From an uncultured bacterium (GTDB taxonomy: Bacteria; Fidelibacterota; Marinisomatia; Marinisomatales; Marinisomataceae): a stretch of 42,933 nucleotides of DNA. Both the position numbers and the translations under genes were made by a program. The DNA is taken from positions 1 through 42,933 of the forward strand of contig CAJJCZ010000001.1 of NCBI GenBank assembly GCA_905182795.1, written 5' to 3'. The notes under the pieces are model-generated. The model saw only the letters and a list, made by a program, of their open reading frames with translations. It made no database searches and was not told where the DNA came from. Shown here piece by piece: positions 1 through 8,439 of this stretch; the stretch's first letter is position 1; every line of letters begins with the position of its first letter.

Positions 1-1642
1 TAATTCCAGCATTTGGATTTACTTTAGAACCTTTAAAATATTCAGCTCCATCTTTAATTGTCCAAAGAGTTAGTCCTTTAATATTCTTATAATGCTCATC
101 TAAAGGTTTAGATCTAATCACAATAAAAGGAAAAACTTTAGATCTGTTAACAGTGAAAGTTGTAAGCAAAGTAACAATCACTCCAATTGATGCACATGCC
201 AGAAGATTGTATAATGCTCTAATATAAGAGTATGGTTTTTCTGCGACAAACTCAATGCCATGCGCAAAAGGAGTAATAAGCTCAAAAGGATAAATTAATC
301 CTAAAACAATAAATACAGAGCCTATTACAAAACTTAAAACAGCTGCTTGTGCAGAAAAACGTTTCCAGAATATTCCTAAAAATATAATTGTCACCATTGG
401 TGGAGTTACCACACTATGGAACGCTCCATGCGCTTCATAAATGGTACCATATTGTGCGAATAAAAATGCGGCTCCAATTCCTACAACTGTTACCATTGCA
501 GATGTTAGCATAGCTACTTTCAAACGAGTTTTTTCTGAAGGATTTTTTGCTCGAGGTGTATATATATCATTTACTACAACTGCAGCTGATGCATTAATCT
601 GAGAATCAAGACTAGACATTAAGGCTGCTACAACTGCAGCTACTAAAAATGCAAACACCACTTCTGAAGATGCTACAATTCCTGCTACTACGGTAAAAAT
701 AGTATTTGGATTTGTCGTTTCTGCAATCACCCCAGTTGACGTATTTGTAATTGCTCTTGCTACCCAACCAGCATTAGATACAGCAACAGTACCAATCGGT
801 AAAAACACTAATACGTTCATCATAGTTGCTCGACGAGCATGCGCCACAGAACGCGAAGATAGAAAACGCATAATAACTGCTTGATTCATAAAAGCAAATC
901 CAACAGATCCGACTATTCCATCTTGCCAGAATACACCAACAAAATTAAAATCAGGGGGGGAATTAAAATCAGCTAACGGCAATTTATTGGTTGTAGAGAG
1001 TGCATTCCAGAATATATCAAATCCTCCTAGATAAGCAATCCCAAGTCCAAAAATTAGGAGTCCAGCAAATAACAATACTACTCCTTGTATAAAGTCAGTA
1101 AATATAATTGCTGTCTGACCGCCTAAAGAAACATAGATACCAGCAATCAATGCAATCACAATAATGATCGTTTCGATCTCCCATCCTAGAATAGGTTGCA
1201 ATAATGACCCTAATGCTAATAAACCAATTCCAATATAGCCTATTAAGTATAATATCATTGTAACAGTTGATAGATTTCTTACCGTAGAATTAAAACGTCG
1301 TTCAAAATATTCTGGAATAGAGTTTACTTTCATATAATAAATAATGGGAATCCAGCCAAAGAGAAGTAAGGGCATAAAAAACCAATCATTCATATAGGTC
1401 ATGGTTGAAGAAAAGCCATATTCAAATCCTTTTGATGCGTACTTTGCAAAACTATGCGATCCAACTCCCGTAGCCAACATAGACATTCCAATTAACCACC
1501 ATGAGAATCGTCTTCCACCAAAGAAAAAGTCTTCTGTAGACTGATTATTACGCGCAAAAAATAATCCTGCACCTAATACAAATGCTACATAGAATATTAA
1601 GATACCCCAAAAAAGTGGACTTGTAGCAATTTCAGGAGTCAT
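1..1642 (-). CDS. Sodium:solute symporter (SSS family), C-terminus cut by window edge
   Basis: The reading frame is open from an ATG at 1642 to base 2 (547 codons) with no stop, so the 3' end lies outside the window. It encodes a very hydrophobic protein with about 12-13 membrane helices. SSS-family signatures are visible: an early ED-FFF-GGR stretch after helix 1, TDFIQG near residue 182, and an SSLDSQ motif at about 343-348, the region that helps form the sodium site in this family. It should couple inward sodium flow to uptake of a small solute. The substrate (sugar, amino acid, organic acid) cannot be read from sequence. The start overlaps the stop of the 94-aa upstream gene by ATGA, so the two are probably translationally coupled. 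A run of seven G (954-960) lies inside the gene but does not break the frame. Confidence 0.9.
   Translation of the reverse strand, partial: MTPEIATSPLFWGILIFYVAFVLGAGLFFARNNQSTEDFFFGGRRFSWWLIGMSMLATGVGSHSFAKYASKGFEYGFSSTMTYMNDWFFMPLLLFGWIPIIYYMKVNSIPEYFERRFNSTVRNLSTVTMILYLIGYIGIGLLALGSLLQPILGWEIETIIIVIALIAGIYVSLGGQTAIIFTDFIQGVVLLFAGLLIFGLGIAYLGGFDIFWNALSTTNKLPLADFNSPPDFNFVGVFWQDGIVGSVGFAFMNQAVIMRFLSSRSVAHARRATMMNVLVFLPIGTVAVSNAGWVARAITNTSTGVIAETTNPNTIFTVVAGIVASSEVVFAFLVAAVVAALMSSLDSQINASAAVVVNDIYTPRAKNPSEKTRLKVAMLTSAMVTVVGIGAAFLFAQYGTIYEAHGAFHSVVTPPMVTIIFLGIFWKRFSAQAAVLSFVIGSVFIVLGLIYPFELITPFAHGIEFVAEKPYSYIRALYNLLACASIGVIVTLLTTFTVNRSKVFPFIVIRSKPLDEHYKNIKGLTLWTIKDGAEYFKGSKVNPNAGI
943..972. repeat. 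Short direct repeat flanking a seven-G tract in the symporter gene
   Basis: The 12-base AATTAAAATCAG occurs at 943-954 and again at 961-972, 18 bases apart, with GGGGGGG (954-960) between. In protein it gives DFNSPPDFN, an in-frame duplication. The G tract is unusual in a genome this A/T-rich. Confidence 0.6.
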
Positions 1643-1923
1643 CGAACATACCTACTTAAAATTAATGCTGTTAAAAGATATCCAGACAGAATAACTAGAT
1701 AGAGTTGTGGGGTATTATTTAATGCAGCAATTGTCATCAGTAGATGAATAGAAGATACATAAATGAATCCCCAAATTAATACTAGCACCCATGTTTTATA
1801 TTCAGCCCAAAACTTTTGAGCTCCATAAGCTTTAAAAATTGCAAAAAGACCGCCACCAAAAATGAATAGTCCAATACTATACTGGTAGATAAAAGGCAAC
1901 CATGAGTGTGAAAATAAATCCAT
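1639..1923 (-). CDS. Small three-helix membrane protein linked to the symporter
   Basis: This 94-aa protein has three hydrophobic segments (about residues 10-30, 43-63 and 72-90) and a short basic tail ending YVR. I do not recognise a family. It does not resemble the DUF4212 small subunit known from some sodium/solute symporters, although its size and position are similar. Its start overlaps the upstream HIT gene stop as TAATG, and its stop overlaps the symporter start as ATGA, so it sits tightly coupled between them. The inferred role is an accessory or stability subunit of the symporter. This rests only on gene order and membrane character. Confidence 0.7.
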   Translation of the reverse strand: MDLFSHSWLPFIYQYSIGLFIFGGGLFAIFKAYGAQKFWAEYKTWVLVLIWGFIYVSSIHLLMTIAALNNTPQLYLVILSGYLLTALILSRYVR

Positions 1924-2417
1924 TATCTTAATTCCTCAAAAGATGGCTTTAATAAATCATAAGTATCATGTAGACCCTGTGCCATAACCTTAGTTGATCC
2001 TACTACTGGCATAAAACTCGTATCTGAAGACCATCGTGGGACAATATGAAAGTGTAAATGGCTTTCAATAGATGCGCCCGAACCCTTACCTATATTGGCT
2101 CCAAAATTAAATCCTTCACAGTGTAAATGAGTTCTTAGTATAGCCATTGTTTTTTTTGTTACCTGCATAACCTCTGATAAAATATTATCTTCTAAATCTT
2201 CTATTGCATTTTTTTCTTCATATGGAACCACCATAAGATGCCCATTATTATATGGATAATAATTCATAATTACATAGCATGTTTTACCGCGATGTAGAAT
2301 AAAATTTTCTCTATCATTGCCTTCATTGGGTTTATCAGAAAATATATTTTGAGAATCATCTTTATTCTTGATGTATTCCATTTTCCAAGGAGCCCATAAG
2401 TGTTTTTTATGCGACAT
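1923..2417 (-). CDS. HIT-family nucleotide hydrolase/phosphorylase (Ap4A type)
   Basis: The histidine-triad motif is H120-x-H122-x-H124 followed by IVPRW (numbering from the ATG at 2417). The N-terminal LWAPWKMEYI and the downstream SFMPV pattern are typical of the Ap4A phosphorylase/hydrolase branch of HIT proteins, which cleave dinucleoside polyphosphates or nucleotide adducts through a histidine-AMP intermediate in the cytosol. The frame extends upstream to a TTG at 2444 and another ATG at 2423. I chose 2417 because relatives begin a few residues before LWAPW and it gives the shortest overlap (11 bases) with the upstream gene. It lies in an operon with an HxGH nucleotidyltransferase, whose product or by-product it might process (inference). 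Confidence 0.85.
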   Translation of the reverse strand: MSHKKHLWAPWKMEYIKNKDDSQNIFSDKPNEGNDRENFILHRGKTCYVIMNYYPYNNGHLMVVPYEEKNAIEDLEDNILSEVMQVTKKTMAILRTHLHCEGFNFGANIGKGSGASIESHLHFHIVPRWSSDTSFMPVVGSTKVMAQGLHDTYDLLKPSFEELR

Positions 2418-2697
2418 ATTCATTATCCGATCCAACATTATCAATTAAATCTCTTAATATTGGTTTAATATATACGTTATCTAAATTTATCTTACTAAAA
2501 CATTTTGCTAAGATATGTAAACGTTGTTCTAATGGTTTATGTTTATTAATTACTACAACATTATCAGTAAATAACATACAACTATCTCCATTAAAATCGC
2601 CCTTATCTTGAATAATTTTAATGTCAAATTTATGACTTAATGCGATAAAATCATCAAGAAGCAGCTGATTTTTCTTATTTTTTGTCTTATAGTTCAT
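2407..2697 (-). CDS. Uncharacterised conserved-looking 96-aa protein
   Basis: This is a soluble 96-aa protein with a lysine-rich N-terminus and no signal peptide or membrane helix. Its layout is a short helix, a D-K-GDF-GDSC-L strand pair, a VVVINKH strand, and a C-terminal helix with the pattern RLHILAKCF...IKPILRDLI. I recall similar small proteins of unknown function in FCB bacteria but cannot name a domain. The GDFNGDSC segment and the R-ILA helix look like a small alpha/beta fold. It overlaps both neighbours (ATGA with the nucleotidyltransferase upstream, 11 bases with the HIT gene downstream), which suggests coupled translation and a shared pathway. Confidence 0.75.
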   Translation of the reverse strand: MNYKTKNKKNQLLLDDFIALSHKFDIKIIQDKGDFNGDSCMLFTDNVVVINKHKPLEQRLHILAKCFSKINLDNVYIKPILRDLIDNVGSDNEYVA

Positions 2698-3092
2698 TTA
2701 ATACCTGTTATTTTACTACTACTTCTAATTTTCATACCTAAGCCATCTATCATCTCTATATTATATTTTTTCATAACAGCAGTCTCAGGAATTTCATTCA
2801 AACTTCTATCTCCACCATTGGCAAAAATATCTGGCTTTAGATATTCTAAGCTTTTACAAACACTCTTATCTTTATCGATACTTAAAAAAACTTCATCAAC
2901 GCAACGCAATGATTTAACGATTTCTAACCTATCATCTTCTGGCATAAATGATGTACCTTTTTTTAATCCTGCTTGATAGTCGCTATTAACAATAACAATT
3001 AATTTATCTCCTAAATTTTTAGCCATTTTTAAATATTCTAAATGTCCTACATGAATAGGATCAAAATATCCACTTACTGCTACAACTTTCAT
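2694..3092 (-). CDS. HxGH nucleotidyltransferase (RfaE/TagD-like adenylyl/cytidylyltransferase)
   Basis: The start at 3092 gives 132 aa. It is supported by GAGGAG eight bases upstream and by an ATGA overlap with the lipoprotein gene. An upstream TTG at 3152 in the same frame is therefore unlikely to be used. The protein shows the Rossmann-like nucleotidyltransferase signature GYFDPIHVGH with H14-x-G-H17, then IVIVNSD, NGGDR-x4-IPE and a C-terminal RSSSKI motif. Such enzymes transfer AMP or CMP onto a phosphorylated sugar, polyol or cofactor precursor. The substrate is not readable here. The RfaE-type GGDR motif hints at an ADP-heptose-like sugar activation, but no kinase domain is fused and no heptose genes are nearby. 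Confidence 0.85.
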   Translation of the reverse strand: MKVVAVSGYFDPIHVGHLEYLKMAKNLGDKLIVIVNSDYQAGLKKGTSFMPEDDRLEIVKSLRCVDEVFLSIDKDKSVCKSLEYLKPDIFANGGDRSLNEIPETAVMKKYNIEMIDGLGMKIRSSSKITGIK

Positions 3093-4165
3093 TTGATAGT
3101 CTCCTCTTGATATTTCCATAAAGGCAGTTCTAGCTCCCAATTCGCTCGACAAGATAGAGAGTCAGGATAAGCATAAAATTCTTCTGACTGTGTTTTATCT
3201 AGAAAAGAACCTGTATCTAATTTATCATTATTATTTCTATCTTCATATATCAACAATTGATATTTAGCTCCTATAATATCATTAATAACATACGATCCAT
3301 CTAAATTAACGGCCTGAACATAAGAATGAGAACTATTTTGTAATAATATCTTTATCGGATGTAGAAATTTTCCTTTCACTGCTCCTGATATATCAGCTGT
3401 TTTTATTATATCGCTATTATCTTCAGCTACATCCAAAGTATCTTTATCTAATACTTCTGAATCAGAATTTTTATGTATAAAGAAATCAATATTTTTCAGA
3501 TTAACCTTTTTAGTTGATAATAAATTTTGATGATAAAATGCATGCTCTCCTTTGGAATAATCAATATTTGATCCATACTGCTCTACTGCAAGAATAGAAA
3601 AATTATCTGATGGCAAATAATTGAATATATATTCAGAATCATCTGTTGTATTTGCAATATAATCTGGAGCTGTATTTAGCATGGATTCACGATCTACTAT
3701 TCCTCTCCACAATAAAACAGCTGCTTGATCAAAATCTCCATAAACTGTACCCTGTATCGCAGAAGAATCAAATATAAAATCTGAGGTAAACGGAATACTA
3801 ATATCTTTTGTAATTGCTACTCCATGCTCATCTGCAAGTGTGGTATTTAATACAATCATATAAGTAGTATCTTTAGATAAATCTGACGGTAACCATACAT
3901 CAATCTTATCTCCTCTAAATTCATATTGGACCTTACCAGCATGCATTGGAAATATATTGATAGCATTTTTGATTGAGCTTTCTTTAAGATACTCACTTAA
4001 ACGAATAGTGATTTTTTGTTCAGATTTAATATTTATTAATACTTCTGGCTGAGTTCCTAAAAGTGATGGAGGATTTTTATCTAAAGGACCTCCCTCTGGA
4101 CTCATAACCGATGCACAATTATTTAATGATATCATAATTAGTAGAATAAGAAATAATCTATTCAT
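3089..4165 (-). CDS. Ig-like (Big_5 type) lipoprotein
   Basis: This 358-aa exported lipoprotein has a hydrophobic signal (residues 3-13) and a lipobox LNNC with the lipidated Cys at 17. The mature N-terminus reads CASVMSPEGGPLDKNPP. That G-G-P-x-D-x-x-P-P pattern introduces the Ig-like Big_5 domain in a common family of FCB lipoproteins, here spanning about residues 30-130 with a D-TTYMIVLN strand. The rest resembles further beta-sandwich material, ending near residue 340 with a D-NNND-LD calcium-like loop typical of carboxypeptidase-regulatory repeats. It is probably anchored in the outer membrane facing the periplasm or the surface, function unknown. It overlaps the nucleotidyltransferase downstream by four bases. 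Confidence 0.8.
   Translation of the reverse strand: MNRLFLILLIMISLNNCASVMSPEGGPLDKNPPSLLGTQPEVLINIKSEQKITIRLSEYLKESSIKNAINIFPMHAGKVQYEFRGDKIDVWLPSDLSKDTTYMIVLNTTLADEHGVAITKDISIPFTSDFIFDSSAIQGTVYGDFDQAAVLLWRGIVDRESMLNTAPDYIANTTDDSEYIFNYLPSDNFSILAVEQYGSNIDYSKGEHAFYHQNLLSTKKVNLKNIDFFIHKNSDSEVLDKDTLDVAEDNSDIIKTADISGAVKGKFLHPIKILLQNSSHSYVQAVNLDGSYVINDIIGAKYQLLIYEDRNNNDKLDTGSFLDKTQSEEFYAYPDSLSCRANWELELPLWKYQEETIK
3101..3106 (-). promoter_or_regulatory. Ribosome-binding site fixing the nucleotidyltransferase start
   Basis: On the minus strand this reads GAGGAG, eight bases before the ATG at 3092. It supports the short form of the nucleotidyltransferase over the upstream TTG at 3152. Confidence 0.7.
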
Positions 4166-4196
4166 TTAACGATCCAGTAACATCTGTTGTTTATTC

Positions 4197-5333
4197 TTAT
4201 CTATCATATCTTTTTAAATAATCTTCAGACCATTTTACAAAACTATTATTATTAATTTCAAATTTAATTTCATCAATTAAGTCGAAGTAATATGCAATAT
4301 TTATCAATGTTGCAATACGAATACCGAACATTTCGTTCACTTTAAATAAATGTCTTAAATAAGATTTAGAATATTCTTGAGCAAATGAAATACTACTTTT
4401 TTTATCAATGCGAGAGGTGTCATCTTTATACTTACTATTCAAGATATTGATTGGTCCCTCATGAGTAAAAATTTGTCCATTTCTTGCATTACGAGTAGGC
4501 AAAACACAATCAAACATATCTATTCCAGACAAAATTGATTTCACAATATCAGTAGGCTTTCCTACCCCCATTAAATAGCGAGGCTGTTCTTTTGGCATAT
4601 GTGTTCCTAATATATTTACGATATCAAACATAGGGTCTTTCTTTTCTCCTACAGATAATCCGCCAATAGCTAAACCGCAAGTAGTAAATGGAAGCATTTG
4701 ATCTAAGCATTTTAATCGCTCTTCTTTGTTAATACCTCCTTGAATAATTGGAAATAATGTCTGACTATGCCCATATAAAGTAGGTTGATCATTTAGATAT
4801 TCATATGCTCTTCTTGTCCAATCTTCTGTCAATCTAGAAGCTCGTTTTAATTCTTTTTTTGAACAATCTGCAGAAGGGCAATAATCAAAAGCCATAATAA
4901 TATCAGAGCCTAATTTTCTTTGTACTTCCATTGAAGTCTCTGGTGTAAAAAAATGCATACTTCCATCAAGGTGTGATTTAAAATTTACTCCATTGTCTGT
5001 AATTTCATTCATCTTGCTTAATGAAAAAACTTGGTATCCTCCACTATCAGTTAAAATACTATTTGACCAGTTTAAAAATTTGTGAAGCCCTCCATTTTTC
5101 TCTATAATATCTGTACCAGGCCTTAGATAAAGATGATATGTATTAGATAGCATAATTTGGGTATTAATATCATACAGCTCATTTGGAGATATTGATTTAA
5201 CTACACCATGAGTACCAACTGGCATAAAAACAGGTGTCTCTATGATAGAATGATCTGTTTCTATTTTACCTACTCTTGCTAATGAATGTTTATCTTCAGA
5301 TTCAATTGTAAACTTCAAGAGATTACCAATCAT
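4197..5333 (-). CDS. tgt: tRNA-guanine(34) transglycosylase lacking all zinc ligands
   Basis: This 378-aa protein has the normal length for bacterial Tgt, which exchanges guanine-34 of GUN anticodons for preQ1 on the way to queuosine. The TIM-barrel active site is intact: DSGGYQVFSL with D96, MAFD-x-C with D150 and C152, Q198-G-G, GLAIGGLSVGE, and the nucleophile D275 in FDCVLPTR. The C-terminal zinc site is not. The usual C-x-C-x2-C plus a later His (E. coli C302, C304, C307, H333) aligns without gaps to S313, I315, A318 and I344. The flanking YSKSYLRHL is conserved, so this is not a frameshift. The gene overlaps the upstream barrel-protein gene by 11 bases. The family assignment is secure. 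Zinc-free folding is inferred. Confidence 0.93.
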   Translation of the reverse strand: MIGNLLKFTIESEDKHSLARVGKIETDHSIIETPVFMPVGTHGVVKSISPNELYDINTQIMLSNTYHLYLRPGTDIIEKNGGLHKFLNWSNSILTDSGGYQVFSLSKMNEITDNGVNFKSHLDGSMHFFTPETSMEVQRKLGSDIIMAFDYCPSADCSKKELKRASRLTEDWTRRAYEYLNDQPTLYGHSQTLFPIIQGGINKEERLKCLDQMLPFTTCGLAIGGLSVGEKKDPMFDIVNILGTHMPKEQPRYLMGVGKPTDIVKSILSGIDMFDCVLPTRNARNGQIFTHEGPINILNSKYKDDTSRIDKKSSISFAQEYSKSYLRHLFKVNEMFGIRIATLINIAYYFDLIDEIKFEINNNSFVKWSEDYLKRYDR

Positions 5334-8300
5334 AGCCTATAGATAAAATATATTGGGGTTTAGAATAATCTCCATTAGGATATCGATCCCAAGCAGTATC
5401 AAGCCTTAACAATGCCCAAGGAGTAAACATTTTCATTCCAATACCAAATGTAGAAATAATTGCAGAAGCTTCTGGGTCAGATAAGCCATATTTTGCTCTT
5501 ACTAAAGCGCTATCACTAAACTCCTCACTAGAATCCCATGCAGCTCCTACATCAACAAATATATGGCCAAAAATATTTCCAAATCTAATTCTTGCAGGAA
5601 AACTGACATCTACATAATTAACAAAAGGAAATCTAAATTCAAAATTTGCAACTGCGACATTTTCTCCAGTACGTTCCCTATATCTTGAACCTCTTACCGG
5701 AAAAACATATTCACTAAAATAGATATCTTCCAATAGAGAAGAGTTCTCATATTCTAAAACTCTTTCAGCATAAAAACCTGAGTCATCTCTACCTTCTGTT
5801 TGAGTATCTGAGAAGATAGTCATTTGAGAGTTTCCACCTAAAAAGAATCTCTGAGGATTATCTCCTATACTTTTTCCTAACATCAATCGTGCTGCTATAC
5901 TATAATTTCTGTCAATTTTAAAATATTTTCTAATATCAAACTTAATAGTCTGAAAAGGAACAGAGTCGTCTCCAATATCTGGACTAAACTGAAAAGTAAG
6001 ATATTGTTTTAATCCATCATTTGGTCCTGTGTAAGTATTCGTAGTATTATCAAAGACCCAACTAACCATTGGCATCATTGCTGTAAGGTTTTCTGTATAT
6101 AGAGAGTTATAAGTTAAATTATAAATATCAAATTCTTTCACCTCATAGTTTACAGATCTGAGAGTTCCTCCAAAGTCAATACGACTAAATTTAGAAAAAG
6201 GATATTGTGCAAAAAATCCTATCCCATAATCTCTTAATTTTCCTATATAATCAGAAGTAAGACTATAGCCCAATGAAAATGTATTAGCCTGCTGAAATAA
6301 TGTACCATAATAATTCATTCTATTTTTCAAATAAGCATAGCTAATTACTACATCACTATTATCTAGATCTAATACAAGATTTGTGCCCATCATAATCTGA
6401 TGATCTCCCATAACATCACTCCAAGCAAGATTTGCTAATGCGCGAGTACCAAAAAGATTGTCAATAGATGCTCTTGTGGCTATATAATCAATAGAGAAAT
6501 CAGTTTTATATGCCTTAGATATATATCCATCAGCAAAACGTAACGAATCTATCGCTGTATCTTGTTTATCAATATCTTTATCAGAATCATTAAATTTTCT
6601 GTAATTCCTGGCAAAAATATAACTTGAATAATCTTCCGACTCCTGATTAGATATTCCAGTTTTTACAAAACGTAGATCTTCAAAAGTATCTATATTATTT
6701 CTTTCGCTATAGAATCTGGTTTCTGGCACTATTTTCTCTTCTTTATCTTGGGGTTGATTCATCACAAATAAATCCCATCCTCTTTCAGAGTAACCGGAAA
6801 AAACTAATTTATCACCTGAGCTATCAACATCAATTTGTTGGATTCCTGTTATAGCATTGGTAATAGGAGAGAAAATTTTACTACCCATTTCATGTCTAAA
6901 GATATTATATACGCCATTATAGTCTGCAGTATAAAACAATACATCATCTTTAGTTAAGACCGGATAATTTTCATTATAAGAAGTGTCTGTGATTTGTGTA
7001 ACTTTTTCATTAGAGAAATCATACATAAATAAATCTGTTTGAGAGAAGTCTATATCAAACATATCAGGAGAACCTTTACTGGTTCCTCTATCAGAACTAA
7101 ATATAATTTTATCTCCACTTGCTGACCATGATGGAGAAAAATCTGAAAAAGTATCATTCGTTAAATTTATCAATTCTTGTGTATCTATATTTATTACATA
7201 TAAATCACTTGCATCATCTTTATGTCCTATAAATACAATTTTATTAGAAATAGGATGCCATGCAGTAGTAAAGACTCCATCCAATGGAATAGGTATTTTT
7301 TTATAGTCTCCACTTTTAATATCAACAATAATAATAGAGTCTTCCTTTCCGCTCTTCGAGGCAAAAGCAATGTGCTTTCCATCTGGAGACCAAGACAATC
7401 CTGGCTGTAACCATTTTAACTCTTCAAAATCTGGGCTATTATTACCTCGGATTAATCGCTTCTTCTGCTTTCCTGAATCAAGGTTGTATAGTATTAAATC
7501 CATATAACCAGCTTGATCTGTGAAATATGCCACTGTATTCCCATCAGGCGAAAATGAAGGACTAACATTATAAAAGTTCTTTGTTTTTGATCTATCGGTA
7601 ATTTTGTCTGAAAAATCAGTAATTTTTTCTCTCTGATTAATATCAGACCAATATTCTTTTTTTAAATAATCATGCCAATCATCCGTCAGTTGTTCAAAAT
7701 CTACACCCAATGCATTTTTAAATCCTTTTTCTGCATTCTGAGTTCTTTTCATTTGTTGAAATATTTCGCCTACCTTTTCCCTACCATATTTTTTGGTAAT
7801 ATATTGCCATACAGACTGTCCACCTTTATAGGCCAGTATAGAATAGTTTAATTGTTGAATTTCTGGTAATCTTTCTTCGATAGCCAAATCACGTAAAACC
7901 ATATCTGAATTAGTATCCCAATCAACAGATAGAAATTCTGATAATCCTTCATTAGCCCAGAGTGGTACTTGCAAAAGTATTCTTCCACTTATTAAGCCTT
8001 GGGCGTTTCCTCCGTAGACCATGTCGTTAATTGAAGCATGAACTAGCTCATGATGAATTACGTGCTTAAACTGCTCGTAAGAGCCTTCAAATGGGATTAC
8101 AATACGATTCTTATATAACTCTGTTACTCCACCAACGCCTTCGGGCATATAAGTGTTCACAATATTGGTTTGTTGAAAATCATTATGTGATGTGTATACA
8201 ATAATCTTTACTGGCTTATTACTTCTCCATCTTAAATGCTTACCTATCTGATCTAGAGACTCTTCTGCAACTTTAGACGTAAAAATAGCTAAGTCGTGAT

Positions 8301-8439
8301 TGTCTCCATAATAGTAAACATTGAAATTAGGACTAACAATATATTCCCAATCGAAAGTATCATACTGGACCTTATTTTGTCCAAAATTTTGTCCAAATAT
8401 TAACTGACTGCATAAAAGATATATTATAATGAGTTTCAT
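5323..8439 (-). CDS. Surface protein: gluzincin-like metallopeptidase + TolB-like propeller + outer-membrane barrel
   Basis: The protein is 1038 aa from the ATG at 8439. That start is chosen because it begins directly with a signal peptide (KLIIIYLLCSQLIFGQ). A further ATG at 8463 would only add eight residues. Domain order: a peptidase-MA-like region with H130-E-x-x-H134 and a second E in WANEGLSE (E164), so a complete zinc-peptidase motif; about residues 280-570 with repeated WSPDG/FSPDG-type blades of a TolB/WD40-like propeller; and a C-terminal region of about 400 residues resembling a surface-antigen/BamA-type beta-barrel ending in an aromatic residue (IGYDW). It is probably an outer-membrane protein with its N-terminal part in the periplasm or outside. 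Substrate unknown. It is the first gene of the tgt-symporter operon. Confidence 0.85.
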   Translation of the reverse strand: MKLIIIYLLCSQLIFGQNFGQNKVQYDTFDWEYIVSPNFNVYYYGDNHDLAIFTSKVAEESLDQIGKHLRWRSNKPVKIIVYTSHNDFQQTNIVNTYMPEGVGGVTELYKNRIVIPFEGSYEQFKHVIHHELVHASINDMVYGGNAQGLISGRILLQVPLWANEGLSEFLSVDWDTNSDMVLRDLAIEERLPEIQQLNYSILAYKGGQSVWQYITKKYGREKVGEIFQQMKRTQNAEKGFKNALGVDFEQLTDDWHDYLKKEYWSDINQREKITDFSDKITDRSKTKNFYNVSPSFSPDGNTVAYFTDQAGYMDLILYNLDSGKQKKRLIRGNNSPDFEELKWLQPGLSWSPDGKHIAFASKSGKEDSIIIVDIKSGDYKKIPIPLDGVFTTAWHPISNKIVFIGHKDDASDLYVINIDTQELINLTNDTFSDFSPSWSASGDKIIFSSDRGTSKGSPDMFDIDFSQTDLFMYDFSNEKVTQITDTSYNENYPVLTKDDVLFYTADYNGVYNIFRHEMGSKIFSPITNAITGIQQIDVDSSGDKLVFSGYSERGWDLFVMNQPQDKEEKIVPETRFYSERNNIDTFEDLRFVKTGISNQESEDYSSYIFARNYRKFNDSDKDIDKQDTAIDSLRFADGYISKAYKTDFSIDYIATRASIDNLFGTRALANLAWSDVMGDHQIMMGTNLVLDLDNSDVVISYAYLKNRMNYYGTLFQQANTFSLGYSLTSDYIGKLRDYGIGFFAQYPFSKFSRIDFGGTLRSVNYEVKEFDIYNLTYNSLYTENLTAMMPMVSWVFDNTTNTYTGPNDGLKQYLTFQFSPDIGDDSVPFQTIKFDIRKYFKIDRNYSIAARLMLGKSIGDNPQRFFLGGNSQMTIFSDTQTEGRDDSGFYAERVLEYENSSLLEDIYFSEYVFPVRGSRYRERTGENVAVANFEFRFPFVNYVDVSFPARIRFGNIFGHIFVDVGAAWDSSEEFSDSALVRAKYGLSDPEASAIISTFGIGMKMFTPWALLRLDTAWDRYPNGDYSKPQYILSIGYDW

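Noticed and set aside
954-960. Frameshift in the symporter gene at the G7 tract
   Set aside because: The reading frame with family motifs continues on both sides without interruption.
2694-3152. Longer nucleotidyltransferase starting at the TTG at 3152
   Set aside because: The extra 20 residues are unlike the family, and both a Shine-Dalgarno site and an ATGA overlap support the ATG at 3092.
4302-4397. Sequencing error as cause of the missing Tgt zinc ligands
   Set aside because: The alignment is ungapped, in frame, with conserved flanks, and four independent codons are changed.
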